Assembly: GCA_902785575.1 (NCBI GenBank)
Contig: CACZZF010000003.1
Span: forward strand, 78,560-142,559
Reading direction: 5' to 3'
Source of the DNA: an uncultured Bacteroidia bacterium
Lineage (GTDB): Bacteria > Bacteroidota > Bacteroidia > Bacteroidales > UBA932
Length of the DNA: 64,000 nt
The first letter of the stretch is position 1, and each line of letters starts with the position of its first letter. The notes under the pieces are model-generated. The model had not been told where the DNA came from. It did not search any database and was given only the letters and a program-made list of their open reading frames with translations. Below, piece after piece: positions 1 through 8,544 of the stretch. The translations under genes were made by a program, and so were the position numbers.

Positions 1-222
1 CTGGTTTGAGCTTGACCAAGTCACAGACTTGTTTGTAGCGTTGGCAGGGTTGACTATCGCCGTAAGCGAAACAGTACCGCCTGGCTCTAAAGTGACAGCG
101 GCCTGGCTCAAGGAGACACTGGTGACGGCCACATCTGAAGGAGACTCTGGCTCGTCATTTGGTCCACAAGAAACCGCAACAACAGCGAATAAAACGGCGA
201 AAAGGGAGAATACCTTTTTCAT
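1..222 (-). CDS. Lipoprotein with Ig-like Big_2 domain, 5' part only
   Basis: The reading frame begins with ATG at 222 and runs off the left edge of the window, giving the first 74 residues. A lipoprotein signal peptide ends in the lipobox AVSC with the lipidated cysteine at residue 19. After a short acidic linker, residues 32-74 match the start of a bacterial Ig-like group 2 (Big_2) domain, with the typical pattern of a V-S-L strand, an LEPG turn, a run ending in VNPANATNK and then VTWSSSN. Such proteins are surface or periplasmic adhesin-like or glycan-related modules; the missing C-terminus decides the role. A strong promoter lies directly upstream. Confidence 0.8.
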   Translation of the reverse strand, partial: MKKVFSLFAVLFAVVAVSCGPNDEPESPSDVAVTSVSLSQAAVTLEPGGTVSLTAIVNPANATNKSVTWSSSNQ

Positions 223-248
223 AAATATCAGTTTTAAAAATTATTATT

Positions 249-280
249 CAAATATAACATACTCGAAGGTCAAAAGCAAA
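249..280 (-). promoter_or_regulatory. Bacteroidetes-type promoter for the Big_2 lipoprotein
   Basis: On the minus strand TTTG (280-277) is followed after exactly 20 bases by TATATTTG (256-249). This is a full match to the Bacteroidetes housekeeping consensus TTTG-N19-21-TAnnTTTG. Transcription would begin near 242, about 20 bases before the ATG at 222. Confidence 0.75.
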
Positions 281-295
281 TAGCCATCGGCGCTG

Positions 296-2362
296 TCAGG
301 GGTGGATGCGGAAATAATGGGTGACACAGGTGTCGGCCTGGTAGTCAGGGATAAAGGTGAAACCTTCCGTCACCGGATGGCCGTCGGAGTCGAGGTTCAA
401 GATTGCCTCATCCCAACTCTTGAGGCCGACGGCGGCCATCACAAGAGGCCCACGCATCAGGGCGCCAAGCCGCTCTGGCGACAGATCCTTCGCTTCGCAT
501 AGATCCTTCGCTTCGCATAGATCCTTCGCTTCGCTCAGGATGACAACTGGGTCCGGGGCGTAGTCAATGTGCTCAACATAAGGCATATTGATCTCGACAA
601 CATCCTTGCGGGTCCAGCGGCGTCTCGGGATCTCGAAATAGCTTCCGGGAGTATATTCAGAAGCCAATGATTTGCCATTAAGCTTGATATCAAATCCTTC
701 AGTGGCCCAATTTGGAACCCGTAATTTGACGGAGAACCTCCCCCGCCCCTTCTTAAGGCGTATCACCGATCTCTGGGCCGGCCACTCACACTCTTGGACA
801 AGGGTCACACGCTCCCTATCCCATCTGGCCTCTGTCGGAAGATACAAACTTACCCAAATAGTATTCTTAGCGACGAAATATGCGGCCTCCTGGTATTTCA
901 CATGATTCTCCGCCCCGGTTCCACCACAACAAGACTCTTGCGGAGTCCGGTTACCCCAAGGCTTCGAGGCGTTCAGTCCCACCGCATACTGGTAGGTCAC
1001 CTTATATTCATCCGGATGGATCGAACCTACGATCTGGTTATACATAACCCGCTCATAATAATCCATATAGCGGGCATCATCGGGATTGAGGCAATTAAGG
1101 TCCTTGGTCAATTTGGCCAGATTGTAGGCACAGCAAGTCTCGTTCATCTCAGGATAACGGCTAGCCACCATGCTTGCCATTTGGGTATATGGCTCCCGGA
1201 ACATCTCCGAGTCTCCCACTCCGCCTGTGGCATATATATAACGATCCTGGACAAGATCCCAGAAGTTCGACGCGATATCGAAATACTTGGAGTCGCCACC
1301 TGCCCTGAAATGCCATAACGCACCGATAACCATAGGAATATGCTGATTGGCGTGGCGTCCGTGGATAGAGTCCTCACCACGGGCCAAAGGCTCGAAAAAA
1401 GCGGGGCTGTCAAAGAATCCGGAAGCTTCCAGCAGACGTGCCCTTGAAGTCCTGTTATCCACCATCACCGAGAGCCTGGCAAGCGATTCAGCCATTCCGC
1501 CAACCTCTCCCGCTATGTACATGTTCCACATCTCATAGCGGTTTCCTGGCTGCGAGCGACGCTCTTCAGGAGTTCCCTCCGAATTGACGAAAGTCCTGTA
1601 TTTGAGCCGGTTCCACACCCAGAGGCCCATGTCTTCCGCAATCTTCAAAGCTTTTTTGGCGACAGCCTTGTCATCCACATGCGAAGCTATATCTATCAGC
1701 CCGGCCAGTTGTTTGTGCACGACATAATATGGAGCCCAGACCCAGTCCCGATTGTTATATGGCCGATACATCTCAACCAGGGCGCAATGTGCGGCAGGTA
1801 TGGCGTTGAGATAACCGTATCCATATTCAGCATAATCTTTCTTATACTCATCGAAGGCCTCCCAAGTGCCCTCCATTTCCCTCAACTTATCTTCCGGCGC
1901 ATAGTCCCTTGCCTCCAGATAACGGCCAAGAGAGTCACTCCAAGTGAAAGTCCGCTCCTGGCACTCCCTCAGGCAATCAACTATAGTCCTGATCCGGTCG
2001 AGAAGTTCAGCCTTTATACCCTCATCCTGACAGCCATCGTAAGCCAAGGCGAGAGCGGACATATAATGGCCTGTCCCATGTCCTTTAAGTTTGGTGTCGA
2101 TTGAGTCCCAACCGTCCGGCAAAGGATAGCCTGAAGTGTCTAGGCCATAGGTATCAAGATAGTTATACAGGAACTTGCGGACATCCCAACTGAGCATAGC
2201 CTTGATGTCCAGATCACGGTTGGATGTCAGCCTGTTCTCTCCTATAAGATGAACTTTACCTAACGGAAGTGGCTCAGCCACAGGAATATGAGATGGCGTA
2301 CCTTCTGCCGCCGAGACACTCAGCGACAAGATTATAAGCGCGGATGAGACCAGGCGTCTCAT
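296..2362 (-). CDS. GH127-type (DUF1680) glycosidase, putative beta-L-arabinofuranosidase
   Basis: 688 residues with an N-terminal signal peptide (cleavage probably near residue 20) and an (alpha/alpha)6-barrel of the DUF1680/GH127 family. Visible family motifs are GHGTGHYMSALAL near residue 95, E408-T-C410 and C478-C479 inside ESCCGGTGAENH. In characterised GH127 enzymes the glutamate and three cysteines of these motifs bind zinc and one cysteine is the nucleophile, so the active site looks complete. The expected role is release of terminal beta-L-arabinofuranose or a related sugar in the periplasm. Its ATG overlaps the last codon of the upstream kinase by 4 bases, so the two are co-transcribed. 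Oddity: residues about 606-627 are encoded by an 18-bp repeat in three copies that does not belong to the family. Confidence 0.88.
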   Translation of the reverse strand: MRRLVSSALIILSLSVSAAEGTPSHIPVAEPLPLGKVHLIGENRLTSNRDLDIKAMLSWDVRKFLYNYLDTYGLDTSGYPLPDGWDSIDTKLKGHGTGHYMSALALAYDGCQDEGIKAELLDRIRTIVDCLRECQERTFTWSDSLGRYLEARDYAPEDKLREMEGTWEAFDEYKKDYAEYGYGYLNAIPAAHCALVEMYRPYNNRDWVWAPYYVVHKQLAGLIDIASHVDDKAVAKKALKIAEDMGLWVWNRLKYRTFVNSEGTPEERRSQPGNRYEMWNMYIAGEVGGMAESLARLSVMVDNRTSRARLLEASGFFDSPAFFEPLARGEDSIHGRHANQHIPMVIGALWHFRAGGDSKYFDIASNFWDLVQDRYIYATGGVGDSEMFREPYTQMASMVASRYPEMNETCCAYNLAKLTKDLNCLNPDDARYMDYYERVMYNQIVGSIHPDEYKVTYQYAVGLNASKPWGNRTPQESCCGGTGAENHVKYQEAAYFVAKNTIWVSLYLPTEARWDRERVTLVQECEWPAQRSVIRLKKGRGRFSVKLRVPNWATEGFDIKLNGKSLASEYTPGSYFEIPRRRWTRKDVVEINMPYVEHIDYAPDPVVILSEAKDLCEAKDLCEAKDLSPERLGALMRGPLVMAAVGLKSWDEAILNLDSDGHPVTEGFTFIPDYQADTCVTHYFRIHP
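483..545. repeat. Three 18-bp tandem repeats inside the GH127 gene
   Basis: AGATCCTTCGCTTCGCAT occurs at 483-500 and 501-518, and once more at 519-536 with a changed end (CTC), followed by AGGATGAC. Read on the minus strand this is GTCATCCTGAGCGAAGCGAAG and then repeat units. It shares the core GAGCGAAGCGAA with the repeats at 10.4 kb, and CTTCGCTTCGC with the one at 24.2 kb. It stays in frame and adds the peptide SEAKDLCEAKDLCEAKDL. Confidence 0.9.
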
Positions 2363-4026
2363 AAGCTCCCGCCACCGATAAAGCCTCGCATCAGTGAGTT
2401 AAGAGGAATCTCCCTGTCAGATACCGGAACGAAATAATGAAGGAAATTCAAAAGCCTGTGAGCCTCACTGTATTCTTTGCAGTTCTTAGGCACAGTGGCC
2501 AGAATCCTCTCGGCATGGGACCTCAATACGGCGAACTCGGCAAGATAAGCGGAGTTGAACAGCACGTCCGCCTCCTCCTGGAAAGGATATATCCAACGCA
2601 CCTCAGAGCGGCGCACATTCGGCCAATTGGAGATTGTCTCCCGGGCCGTGAAAGCTCCCTTACGGAAGTCCCTGACAATGCGCCTCAGAAGCCGGTTGTC
2701 GCTCGTCGGAATACAGTTATGGAAGTCCAGGGAGATTGACGTGATCGTGTTGATGAATATCTTGAATTTCTCGTCATCGGGGACCTTGTCGGTCAATTTC
2801 GGGTTCAAGGCATGGATGCCCTCGATGAGAAGGACGGAACGGTCAGACAGTGACAGTTTCTTGCCGTTGAACTCCCTCAAGCCCGTCACGAAATTGAACT
2901 CAGGAACCTCGACCTCCTCCCCAGCGAGGAGTTTCAGAAGGTCTTTTTGGAGATAGTCGTGGTCGACAGTGTCGAAATTGTCGAAATCGAACGAACCGTC
3001 GGGAAGTTTCGGAGTGTCAAGCCGATTGACAAAGTAGTCGTCCGTGGAGAATGACACGGGACGTATACCACAGGCCTTCAACTGGATGCTCAGTCTCTTG
3101 CAGAAAGTGCTTTTTCCGCTGCTGGTCGGACCGGTGATTAGCACAAGCCTCAAAGGATTGGCAGGGTCGTTATGACGCCTTTCTATCTCCTCGGCGATTT
3201 GGACTATCTTTTTCTCCTGAAGAGCCTCAGCGATCTGGATCAAGTCAGAGGCTTTTCCGCTTAGAATCGCCTCATTCACATCTCCGACATTTCCCAGCTC
3301 CATTATGCTGTTCCAGCGGTGCGACTCCTGGAAAACCCCGAAGGTCTTAGGCTGCTCCCTAAAAGGGGCAAGATCCTCAGGATGATGCCTGTCAGGCACA
3401 CGCAGCAAGACTCCTCCCCTATAGAGACTAACACTCCAAGTCTTCAGGTACCCGGCGCTTGGGACAAGCTCATCATAGTAATAATCCGCTGTTCCTCCAA
3501 GAGTATAATAAGTGATATATACATCCCCGCAGGTCTCCAGAAGCTTGACTTTGTCCGTAGCTCCAAGGGCGGTGAAAGACTTTATCGCATCCTCAACCCT
3601 GGCCTCATGGCGGCGGAACGGCACATTCTGGTCAACGATTTCCAGCATCCTGGCCCTGATCGCATCCACGTCCGCCTCTGTGATCTCAGACCCATTCCCT
3701 TTGTCCACACTGCAATAGTATCCCTTCGAGATAGGACGCCTGATTATCAGCCTGCTATCCGGGAACAGGTCCTTGATGCCCTTGTATAAGAGGAAACAGA
3801 GTGATCTGCAATAGAAATTGCGGCCAGTGTAGGTACGGTAGTCGAGGAACTCCACGTCCAGGCTATGATAGACCTTGAATCTGAGCCCCTGAGCGACATT
3901 GTTGACCTTAGCCGCGAGAATATCATAGGGCTTGTCAAACTCGAATTCCAGGGAGATATCCCCCAAAGAGGTCCCCTCGACGAACTCCTTCGAGGTACCG
4001 GTGTTCTTGCAATATATTTTTACCAT
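2359..4026 (-). CDS. Uridine-kinase-like nucleoside kinase with TGS-type N-terminal region
   Basis: 555 residues. The N-terminal ~60 residues resemble a TGS/ubiquitin-like fold, followed by a region like the second additional domain of threonyl-tRNA synthetase (HHPEDL near 214-219). The C-terminal half is a P-loop kinase of the phosphoribulokinase/uridine kinase family, with Walker A GPTSSGKST at 299-307 and FSTDDYF further on. Bacteroidetes proteins of this architecture are usually annotated as nucleoside or uridine kinases; the substrate is not proven. It lies in a cluster of carbohydrate-active genes: its stop overlaps the GH127 start downstream, and the second GH127 gene ends 12 bases upstream of its region (stop at 4039). 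No signal peptide, hence cytoplasmic. Confidence 0.82.
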   Translation of the reverse strand: MVKIYCKNTGTSKEFVEGTSLGDISLEFEFDKPYDILAAKVNNVAQGLRFKVYHSLDVEFLDYRTYTGRNFYCRSLCFLLYKGIKDLFPDSRLIIRRPISKGYYCSVDKGNGSEITEADVDAIRARMLEIVDQNVPFRRHEARVEDAIKSFTALGATDKVKLLETCGDVYITYYTLGGTADYYYDELVPSAGYLKTWSVSLYRGGVLLRVPDRHHPEDLAPFREQPKTFGVFQESHRWNSIMELGNVGDVNEAILSGKASDLIQIAEALQEKKIVQIAEEIERRHNDPANPLRLVLITGPTSSGKSTFCKRLSIQLKACGIRPVSFSTDDYFVNRLDTPKLPDGSFDFDNFDTVDHDYLQKDLLKLLAGEEVEVPEFNFVTGLREFNGKKLSLSDRSVLLIEGIHALNPKLTDKVPDDEKFKIFINTITSISLDFHNCIPTSDNRLLRRIVRDFRKGAFTARETISNWPNVRRSEVRWIYPFQEEADVLFNSAYLAEFAVLRSHAERILATVPKNCKEYSEAHRLLNFLHYFVPVSDREIPLNSLMRGFIGGGSL

Positions 4027-4038
4027 GGTCGGGTAATA

Positions 4039-5898
4039 TTACTTCAAAACAGGCAGCCAAGTCTGGACATGCGTTCCTTCCCAACAATCCACTGATGAGT
4101 AGTCCACCATCTTTATCGGGCCAGAGGTGGTAGGCACAATGAACTGAAGCCTTGTACCTTCACGTTCGGGAGCGACTTTACGCACATCCACCACTCCTCC
4201 TTCTCCAGCGACGATACTGACCGGCTTTGAATATTCAGGATCGATATGCTCGTCCCTCGCAAGCACTATCGGCCCCCACTGGACAGCCTGGAAATCCTTG
4301 GAGACAGGATTCCTTCCCTCCTTAGCCTTTATCAGCCTTGCTTCCATCCCGAACGATATCTTTATCTCGTCTCCTGGTTTCCAGTCCCGGCTCAACGACA
4401 GATAAGTCCCCGGAGTGACTTCTAAGACAGGCTCACCTCCAACGGAAACAGTTGTGGATGAGCTCCATGAAGGGATACGAATCTTAATTGTGAAAACACC
4501 GCTGCCTGAAGGGAACACAGCGATTTTGACATCGCCGCTCAAAGGGAAATCCGTATCCAGACCAAGGGACACATATCGCCCGTCAGAGGTCTTGGCATGA
4601 TAGGTTCCTTTGTTGTAGAGATTAACCACAGGTCCTTCGGAAGCCTGCATGACCGCCACATAAGGAATATACGCCAGCCCCGTAGGCCCGCTGAGATTGC
4701 AGCAGGTCACGGGCAGGCCGTCAATCACCGTTCCCCAGCCGCTATTCGTGACCTTAGGTCCGTTCAACAGGTTGACATAGCTGAATCCCTTTCCATCCGG
4801 ACGCATGGCTCCCAGAAGGCCGTTGTATACGTATTTCTCGATACATTCAGCGGCGGAAGGGTCGCCGGTAAGCCGCAGATACTGCGAGCAGAACTTCATC
4901 CAGGTCACCCCGACGCAAGTCTCCATCATCCTTTTGATGTCAGGATTGGACTGCTCTACGGCGGTATTGCTCCAGCCCTCGCCCATCAATTTGGGCCAAT
5001 AAACATCAGAGCCGGCGTTGCCGATGATAGTGATCTCCTGATCCCTCACAGTGGTAAAGAACTTTGTAAGGCAATCCAGCCATCGAGGATCCCCCGTAGC
5101 CCTGTAATACTCGGCGAGTCCCTCGAATACCGAGGTCATCTCATAAGCCTTCGGATATGGCTCTCCGACTTCATACAACGGGGTCCCAGCGGAAATGAGC
5201 GAAAATATGTCGCTCCCTTTATTGCCTCCGGACCCGATAATATAGCTGGCGAAGTCGAGATATTCTTTCTTACCGGTGATAAGATAAAGCCTCATGAATG
5301 GTTCCAGGATAGAGGAGGACTCGATGTTCGTGGAACTCCAGCCGAGCTCCGTGACAGGCTTTTTAGGGGCCGGACCTACCTGGTCCATCACCGAACGCGC
5401 CTCTTTTTCCATCGCCTCGAGAACAACAGGATCCTTCTCGACATCAAGATAATACTGGCTCAGACCCAGAAGAACGTATTTTCGCTCCCAAATGTCACCG
5501 TCACCGTCTCCCGGCTGCTGGTCCACAGGAGTGCAACTGATAGAGCCGTTTTCTTTCGCGGTAGATATCAAGGAATACACGTAATCCTTTGTCAATTGCC
5601 TGAGTTGGGAATCACGGGTGTAACGCCATAGCAATGAATTGGTTCTGATGCTCTTTCCCGGCATCTCGCCAAGAGCGAATTTAGAGCGGCCGGACTTGAA
5701 AAACTCGAGGACGGCATCATAGGGCATCACACCTTTGGCCCAGTTCTCTTGGGAGAGCATTATGGCATCATCCAGATAACCATCCATCTGGACATTCCCA
5801 CCAGGCAGCGGCTCAAGGACATCATGAACCTTAACTCCCTGCCCCCAAGCCGCCGAAGCGACGCAGAGAGCAAGGAGCGAAAGAAGTATTTTTCTCAT
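4039..5898 (-). CDS. Second GH127-type (DUF1680) exported glycosidase
   Basis: 619 residues with a clear signal peptide (hydrophobic core followed by AAWGQ near residue 19). The body is a DUF1680-family (alpha/alpha)6-barrel: DGDIWERKYVLLGL near residue 135, E326-T-C328 and C399-C400 in VTCCNLSG. The cysteine/glutamate set matches the zinc site and nucleophile of GH127 enzymes, so catalysis is plausible. It is diverged from the paralogue downstream: shorter, without the GHGTGHYMSALAL signature, and with a different sequence around CC. It may therefore act on a different sugar or linkage. It sits between an exported sugar isomerase and the kinase, all on the minus strand with short gaps, suggesting one operon. 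Confidence 0.8.
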   Translation of the reverse strand: MRKILLSLLALCVASAAWGQGVKVHDVLEPLPGGNVQMDGYLDDAIMLSQENWAKGVMPYDAVLEFFKSGRSKFALGEMPGKSIRTNSLLWRYTRDSQLRQLTKDYVYSLISTAKENGSISCTPVDQQPGDGDGDIWERKYVLLGLSQYYLDVEKDPVVLEAMEKEARSVMDQVGPAPKKPVTELGWSSTNIESSSILEPFMRLYLITGKKEYLDFASYIIGSGGNKGSDIFSLISAGTPLYEVGEPYPKAYEMTSVFEGLAEYYRATGDPRWLDCLTKFFTTVRDQEITIIGNAGSDVYWPKLMGEGWSNTAVEQSNPDIKRMMETCVGVTWMKFCSQYLRLTGDPSAAECIEKYVYNGLLGAMRPDGKGFSYVNLLNGPKVTNSGWGTVIDGLPVTCCNLSGPTGLAYIPYVAVMQASEGPVVNLYNKGTYHAKTSDGRYVSLGLDTDFPLSGDVKIAVFPSGSGVFTIKIRIPSWSSSTTVSVGGEPVLEVTPGTYLSLSRDWKPGDEIKISFGMEARLIKAKEGRNPVSKDFQAVQWGPIVLARDEHIDPEYSKPVSIVAGEGGVVDVRKVAPEREGTRLQFIVPTTSGPIKMVDYSSVDCWEGTHVQTWLPVLK

Positions 5899-5925
5899 AT
5901 AATGAAGAATCTTTCTATTTGATTA

Positions 5926-6756
5926 TCACTTGGTTCCGTCAAGAATGCCACGCAGGTAACCTATCGATTCGGCCACCCCTGGATGGGGGTTATCCCCGTT
6001 TTTCTCAAACTCGAGGGAAAGGACACCCTTGTATCCGACCTTGCGCAAAGCCTTGACTATCGGACGGAAGTCAATGACTCCCCTTCCCATCTCCCAAGTC
6101 TGGCCCTCCTTAGAAGGAGCAGTCTCGTCCTTGATGTGGACGTCATATATCCATTTGTGATACTTCTTGACTATCCGCGCGATATCCTCACCGCTACGCA
6201 CCGAGTGGCCCATATCCAGGCAGCACCCCACACCGAGTGACGGATCCTTGACGAGCTCCATGATCTTGTAGATGCTCGGGAAAGCCGCACCGTCCGGGCC
6301 GTGAGTATGGATCGCCACCTTTATGCCGGTCTCAGCCACCTTGGCAATCACATAGTCAATCAGGTCATAATCCGGCACGCCGATGAACATCTTTATCCCG
6401 TAACGCTCCGTATAGGCGAACGCGCGATCGACCTCGGCCTTTGACTTCATATAGATGGGACCAAGAATATATCCATCAACCCCATAAGAAGCGCATTTCG
6501 CCTTGAAAGCGTCCATCTGCTCCTTGGTGGAATCCAGCGGGAGCCACCAGTCCTTGATTGACAAGTATTTCACATCCATGCTTTGAAGCATGGCGAGGGT
6601 CTCGTCAATAGAGAACTCACGGTAGCTGTAGCCGGCGACTCCGATCTTCATATCGTCCGAGCCATGTGGTCCACTGATAATCTGCGCGTTGGAAGTAAAA
6701 CCTGAAAGCAGCGTCATTAAGACTGCCGCGGCAAATGAGAAAATACAAGTCCGCAT
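5926..6756 (-). CDS. Exported sugar phosphate isomerase/epimerase-like TIM barrel
   Basis: 277 residues from the preferred ATG at 6756, which gives a normal signal peptide (MRTCIFSFAAAVLMTLLSG...NAQ). A more upstream ATG at 6780 adds eight residues ahead of it. The mature protein is a xylose-isomerase-like (AP endonuclease 2 superfamily) TIM barrel. Metal-site motifs are IHTHGPDG, CCLDMGHS, DVHIKD and a final LSLEFE. Family members isomerise or epimerise sugars or keto-sugars, and the signal peptide places this one in the periplasm. It is probably the first gene of the minus-strand cluster with the GH127 enzymes. The exact reaction cannot be read from sequence. Confidence 0.8.
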   Translation of the reverse strand: MRTCIFSFAAAVLMTLLSGFTSNAQIISGPHGSDDMKIGVAGYSYREFSIDETLAMLQSMDVKYLSIKDWWLPLDSTKEQMDAFKAKCASYGVDGYILGPIYMKSKAEVDRAFAYTERYGIKMFIGVPDYDLIDYVIAKVAETGIKVAIHTHGPDGAAFPSIYKIMELVKDPSLGVGCCLDMGHSVRSGEDIARIVKKYHKWIYDVHIKDETAPSKEGQTWEMGRGVIDFRPIVKALRKVGYKGVLSLEFEKNGDNPHPGVAESIGYLRGILDGTK

Positions 6757-6823
6757 TATTCCTAAGTGGTTAATAAACATAAAATACGATTCACAAGATA
6801 GGATATTTATTTGAAATATTCAT

Positions 6824-6831
6824 TATTTTTG
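6824..6831 (+). promoter_or_regulatory. -7 box for ettA
   Basis: TATTTTTG matches TAnnTTTG and puts transcription start near 6838, 26 bases before the ATG at 6864. It overlaps an alternative GTG at 6831, which is therefore not the start. The divergent intergenic region also holds an 8-bp dyad, ATTCACAA (6789-6796) and TTGTGAAT (6829-6836). Confidence 0.5.
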
Positions 6832-6863
6832 TGAATAAGAATCATCCCACCAATACTACGCTA

Positions 6864-8540
6864 ATGGCTGACGAAACCATAATTTTCTCGATGTGCGGGG
6901 TCGGAAAGACCCTTCCGAATAACAACAAGGTGATCCTTAAGGACATCTATCTCTCCTTCTTCTATGGCGCCAAGATCGGCATAATCGGACTTAACGGTTC
7001 GGGGAAATCCACCCTCCTGAAAATCATCGCCGGGGTAGAGAAATCCTACAAGGGAGAGGTTGTCTGGGCCCCAGGGTATTCAGTGGGCTACCTTGAGCAG
7101 GAGCCCCAAATGGACGCGTCAAAAACCGTTCTTGAGGTCGTCCAGGAAGGTGTGCAGGAAGTGATGGACGCCTTGAACGAATACAACGAGATATCCCTGA
7201 AGTTCATGGAGCCGATGGACGACGACCAGATGAACCGCCTGATCGAGCGCCAAGGAGAGCTTTCCGAGACCATAGACCATCTTGGAGGTTGGGAGATAGA
7301 TTCCAAATTGGAAAGGGCCATGGACGCGCTTAACTGCCCTCCTCCTGACGCTTTAGTCTCCACACTATCCGGAGGAGAGCGGAGAAGGGTGGCTTTGTGC
7401 CGCCTGCTGCTTCAGCAGCCCGATGTGCTCCTGCTGGACGAGCCGACCAACCACCTTGACGCGGAGAGCATCCAGTGGCTAGAGGCTCACCTGAGGCAAT
7501 ACAAGGGCACAGTCATCGCCGTGACCCATGACCGTTACTTCCTCGACAATGTGGCCGGATGGATTCTTGAGTTGGACCGTGGAGAGGGCATTCCGTGGAA
7601 GGGAAACTACAGTTCCTGGCTGGACCAGAAGACGAAGCGTCTCGCCCTCGAGGAGAAACAGGAAAGCCGCCGGCGCAAGACCCTTGAGCATGAGTTGGAA
7701 TGGGTCAGGATGGCCCCCAAGGCCCGTCAGGCCAAACAGAAGGCCCGTCTCGGGGCCTATGAGAAACTGGCCGCGGCTGACACAAAGGAGAAAGAAAGCA
7801 ATCTTGAGATATACATTCCCAACGGTCCCCGGCTGGGCAACAAGGTCATCGAGTTCAACGATGTGTCGAAAGGCTTCGGCGACAGGCTCCTTTTCGAGCA
7901 TCTGACTTTCTCCCTCCCGCCGGCCGGAATCGTTGGTGTGATAGGCCCTAATGGCGCTGGAAAGACTACTCTCTTCCGACTTATCATGGGAATAGAGACT
8001 CCGGATTCGGGCTCGATCGACATTGGGGAGACCGTCAAGATCTCCTATGTCGACCAGCAGCATAAGAGCATCGACCCCGACAAGACCGTCTACGAGACTA
8101 TAGCGGGCAACTCCGAGTGGGTACGCCTGGGAGGAAGGGACATCAACGCCAGGGCCTGGGTCTCCAGGTTCAATTTCACCGGAGCCGACCAGGAGAAGCT
8201 TTGCGGGGTTCTCTCCGGAGGCGAACGCAACAGGCTCCACCTCGCGCTGACATTGAAAGACGAAGGCAACGTGCTGCTGCTTGACGAGCCGACTAATGAC
8301 GTGGACGTCAACACCATACGAGCCCTGGAGGACGGTCTGGAGAGTTTCGCGGGCTGCGCCGTCGTGGTCAGCCACGATCGTTGGTTCCTGGATCGTATCG
8401 CCACCCACATCCTCGCCTTTGAGGGCGAAGGAAAGGTGGTGTTCTTCGATGGCAACTACTCCGAGTATGAGGAGAACAAAAAGGCCAGGCTCGGAAATGT
8501 GGAACCGAAGCGTTTCAAGTACAAGAAACTGATGGACTAA
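6864..8540 (+). CDS. ettA: ABC-F ATPase EttA, energy-dependent translational throttle
   Basis: 558 residues from ATG at 6864 (MADETIIFSM), chosen because it aligns with the known EttA start and lies downstream of the -7 box. Two ABC cassettes in one chain with no membrane segments: first Walker A GLNGSGKS at 42-49, signature LSGGERRR, Walker B LLLDEPTNHLD; second GPNGAGKT, LSGGERNR and LLLDEPTNDVD. The EttA hallmarks ILELDRGEGIPWKGNYSSWL and the ELEWVRMAPKARQAKQKARL linker are present. EttA binds the ribosomal E site and gates entry into elongation according to the ADP/ATP ratio. It is followed after 4 bases by the acyltransferase gene, so the two probably share a transcript. Confidence 0.95.
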   Translation: MADETIIFSMCGVGKTLPNNNKVILKDIYLSFFYGAKIGIIGLNGSGKSTLLKIIAGVEKSYKGEVVWAPGYSVGYLEQEPQMDASKTVLEVVQEGVQEVMDALNEYNEISLKFMEPMDDDQMNRLIERQGELSETIDHLGGWEIDSKLERAMDALNCPPPDALVSTLSGGERRRVALCRLLLQQPDVLLLDEPTNHLDAESIQWLEAHLRQYKGTVIAVTHDRYFLDNVAGWILELDRGEGIPWKGNYSSWLDQKTKRLALEEKQESRRRKTLEHELEWVRMAPKARQAKQKARLGAYEKLAAADTKEKESNLEIYIPNGPRLGNKVIEFNDVSKGFGDRLLFEHLTFSLPPAGIVGVIGPNGAGKTTLFRLIMGIETPDSGSIDIGETVKISYVDQQHKSIDPDKTVYETIAGNSEWVRLGGRDINARAWVSRFNFTGADQEKLCGVLSGGERNRLHLALTLKDEGNVLLLDEPTNDVDVNTIRALEDGLESFAGCAVVVSHDRWFLDRIATHILAFEGEGKVVFFDGNYSEYEENKKARLGNVEPKRFKYKKLMD

Positions 8541-8544
8541 CTAT

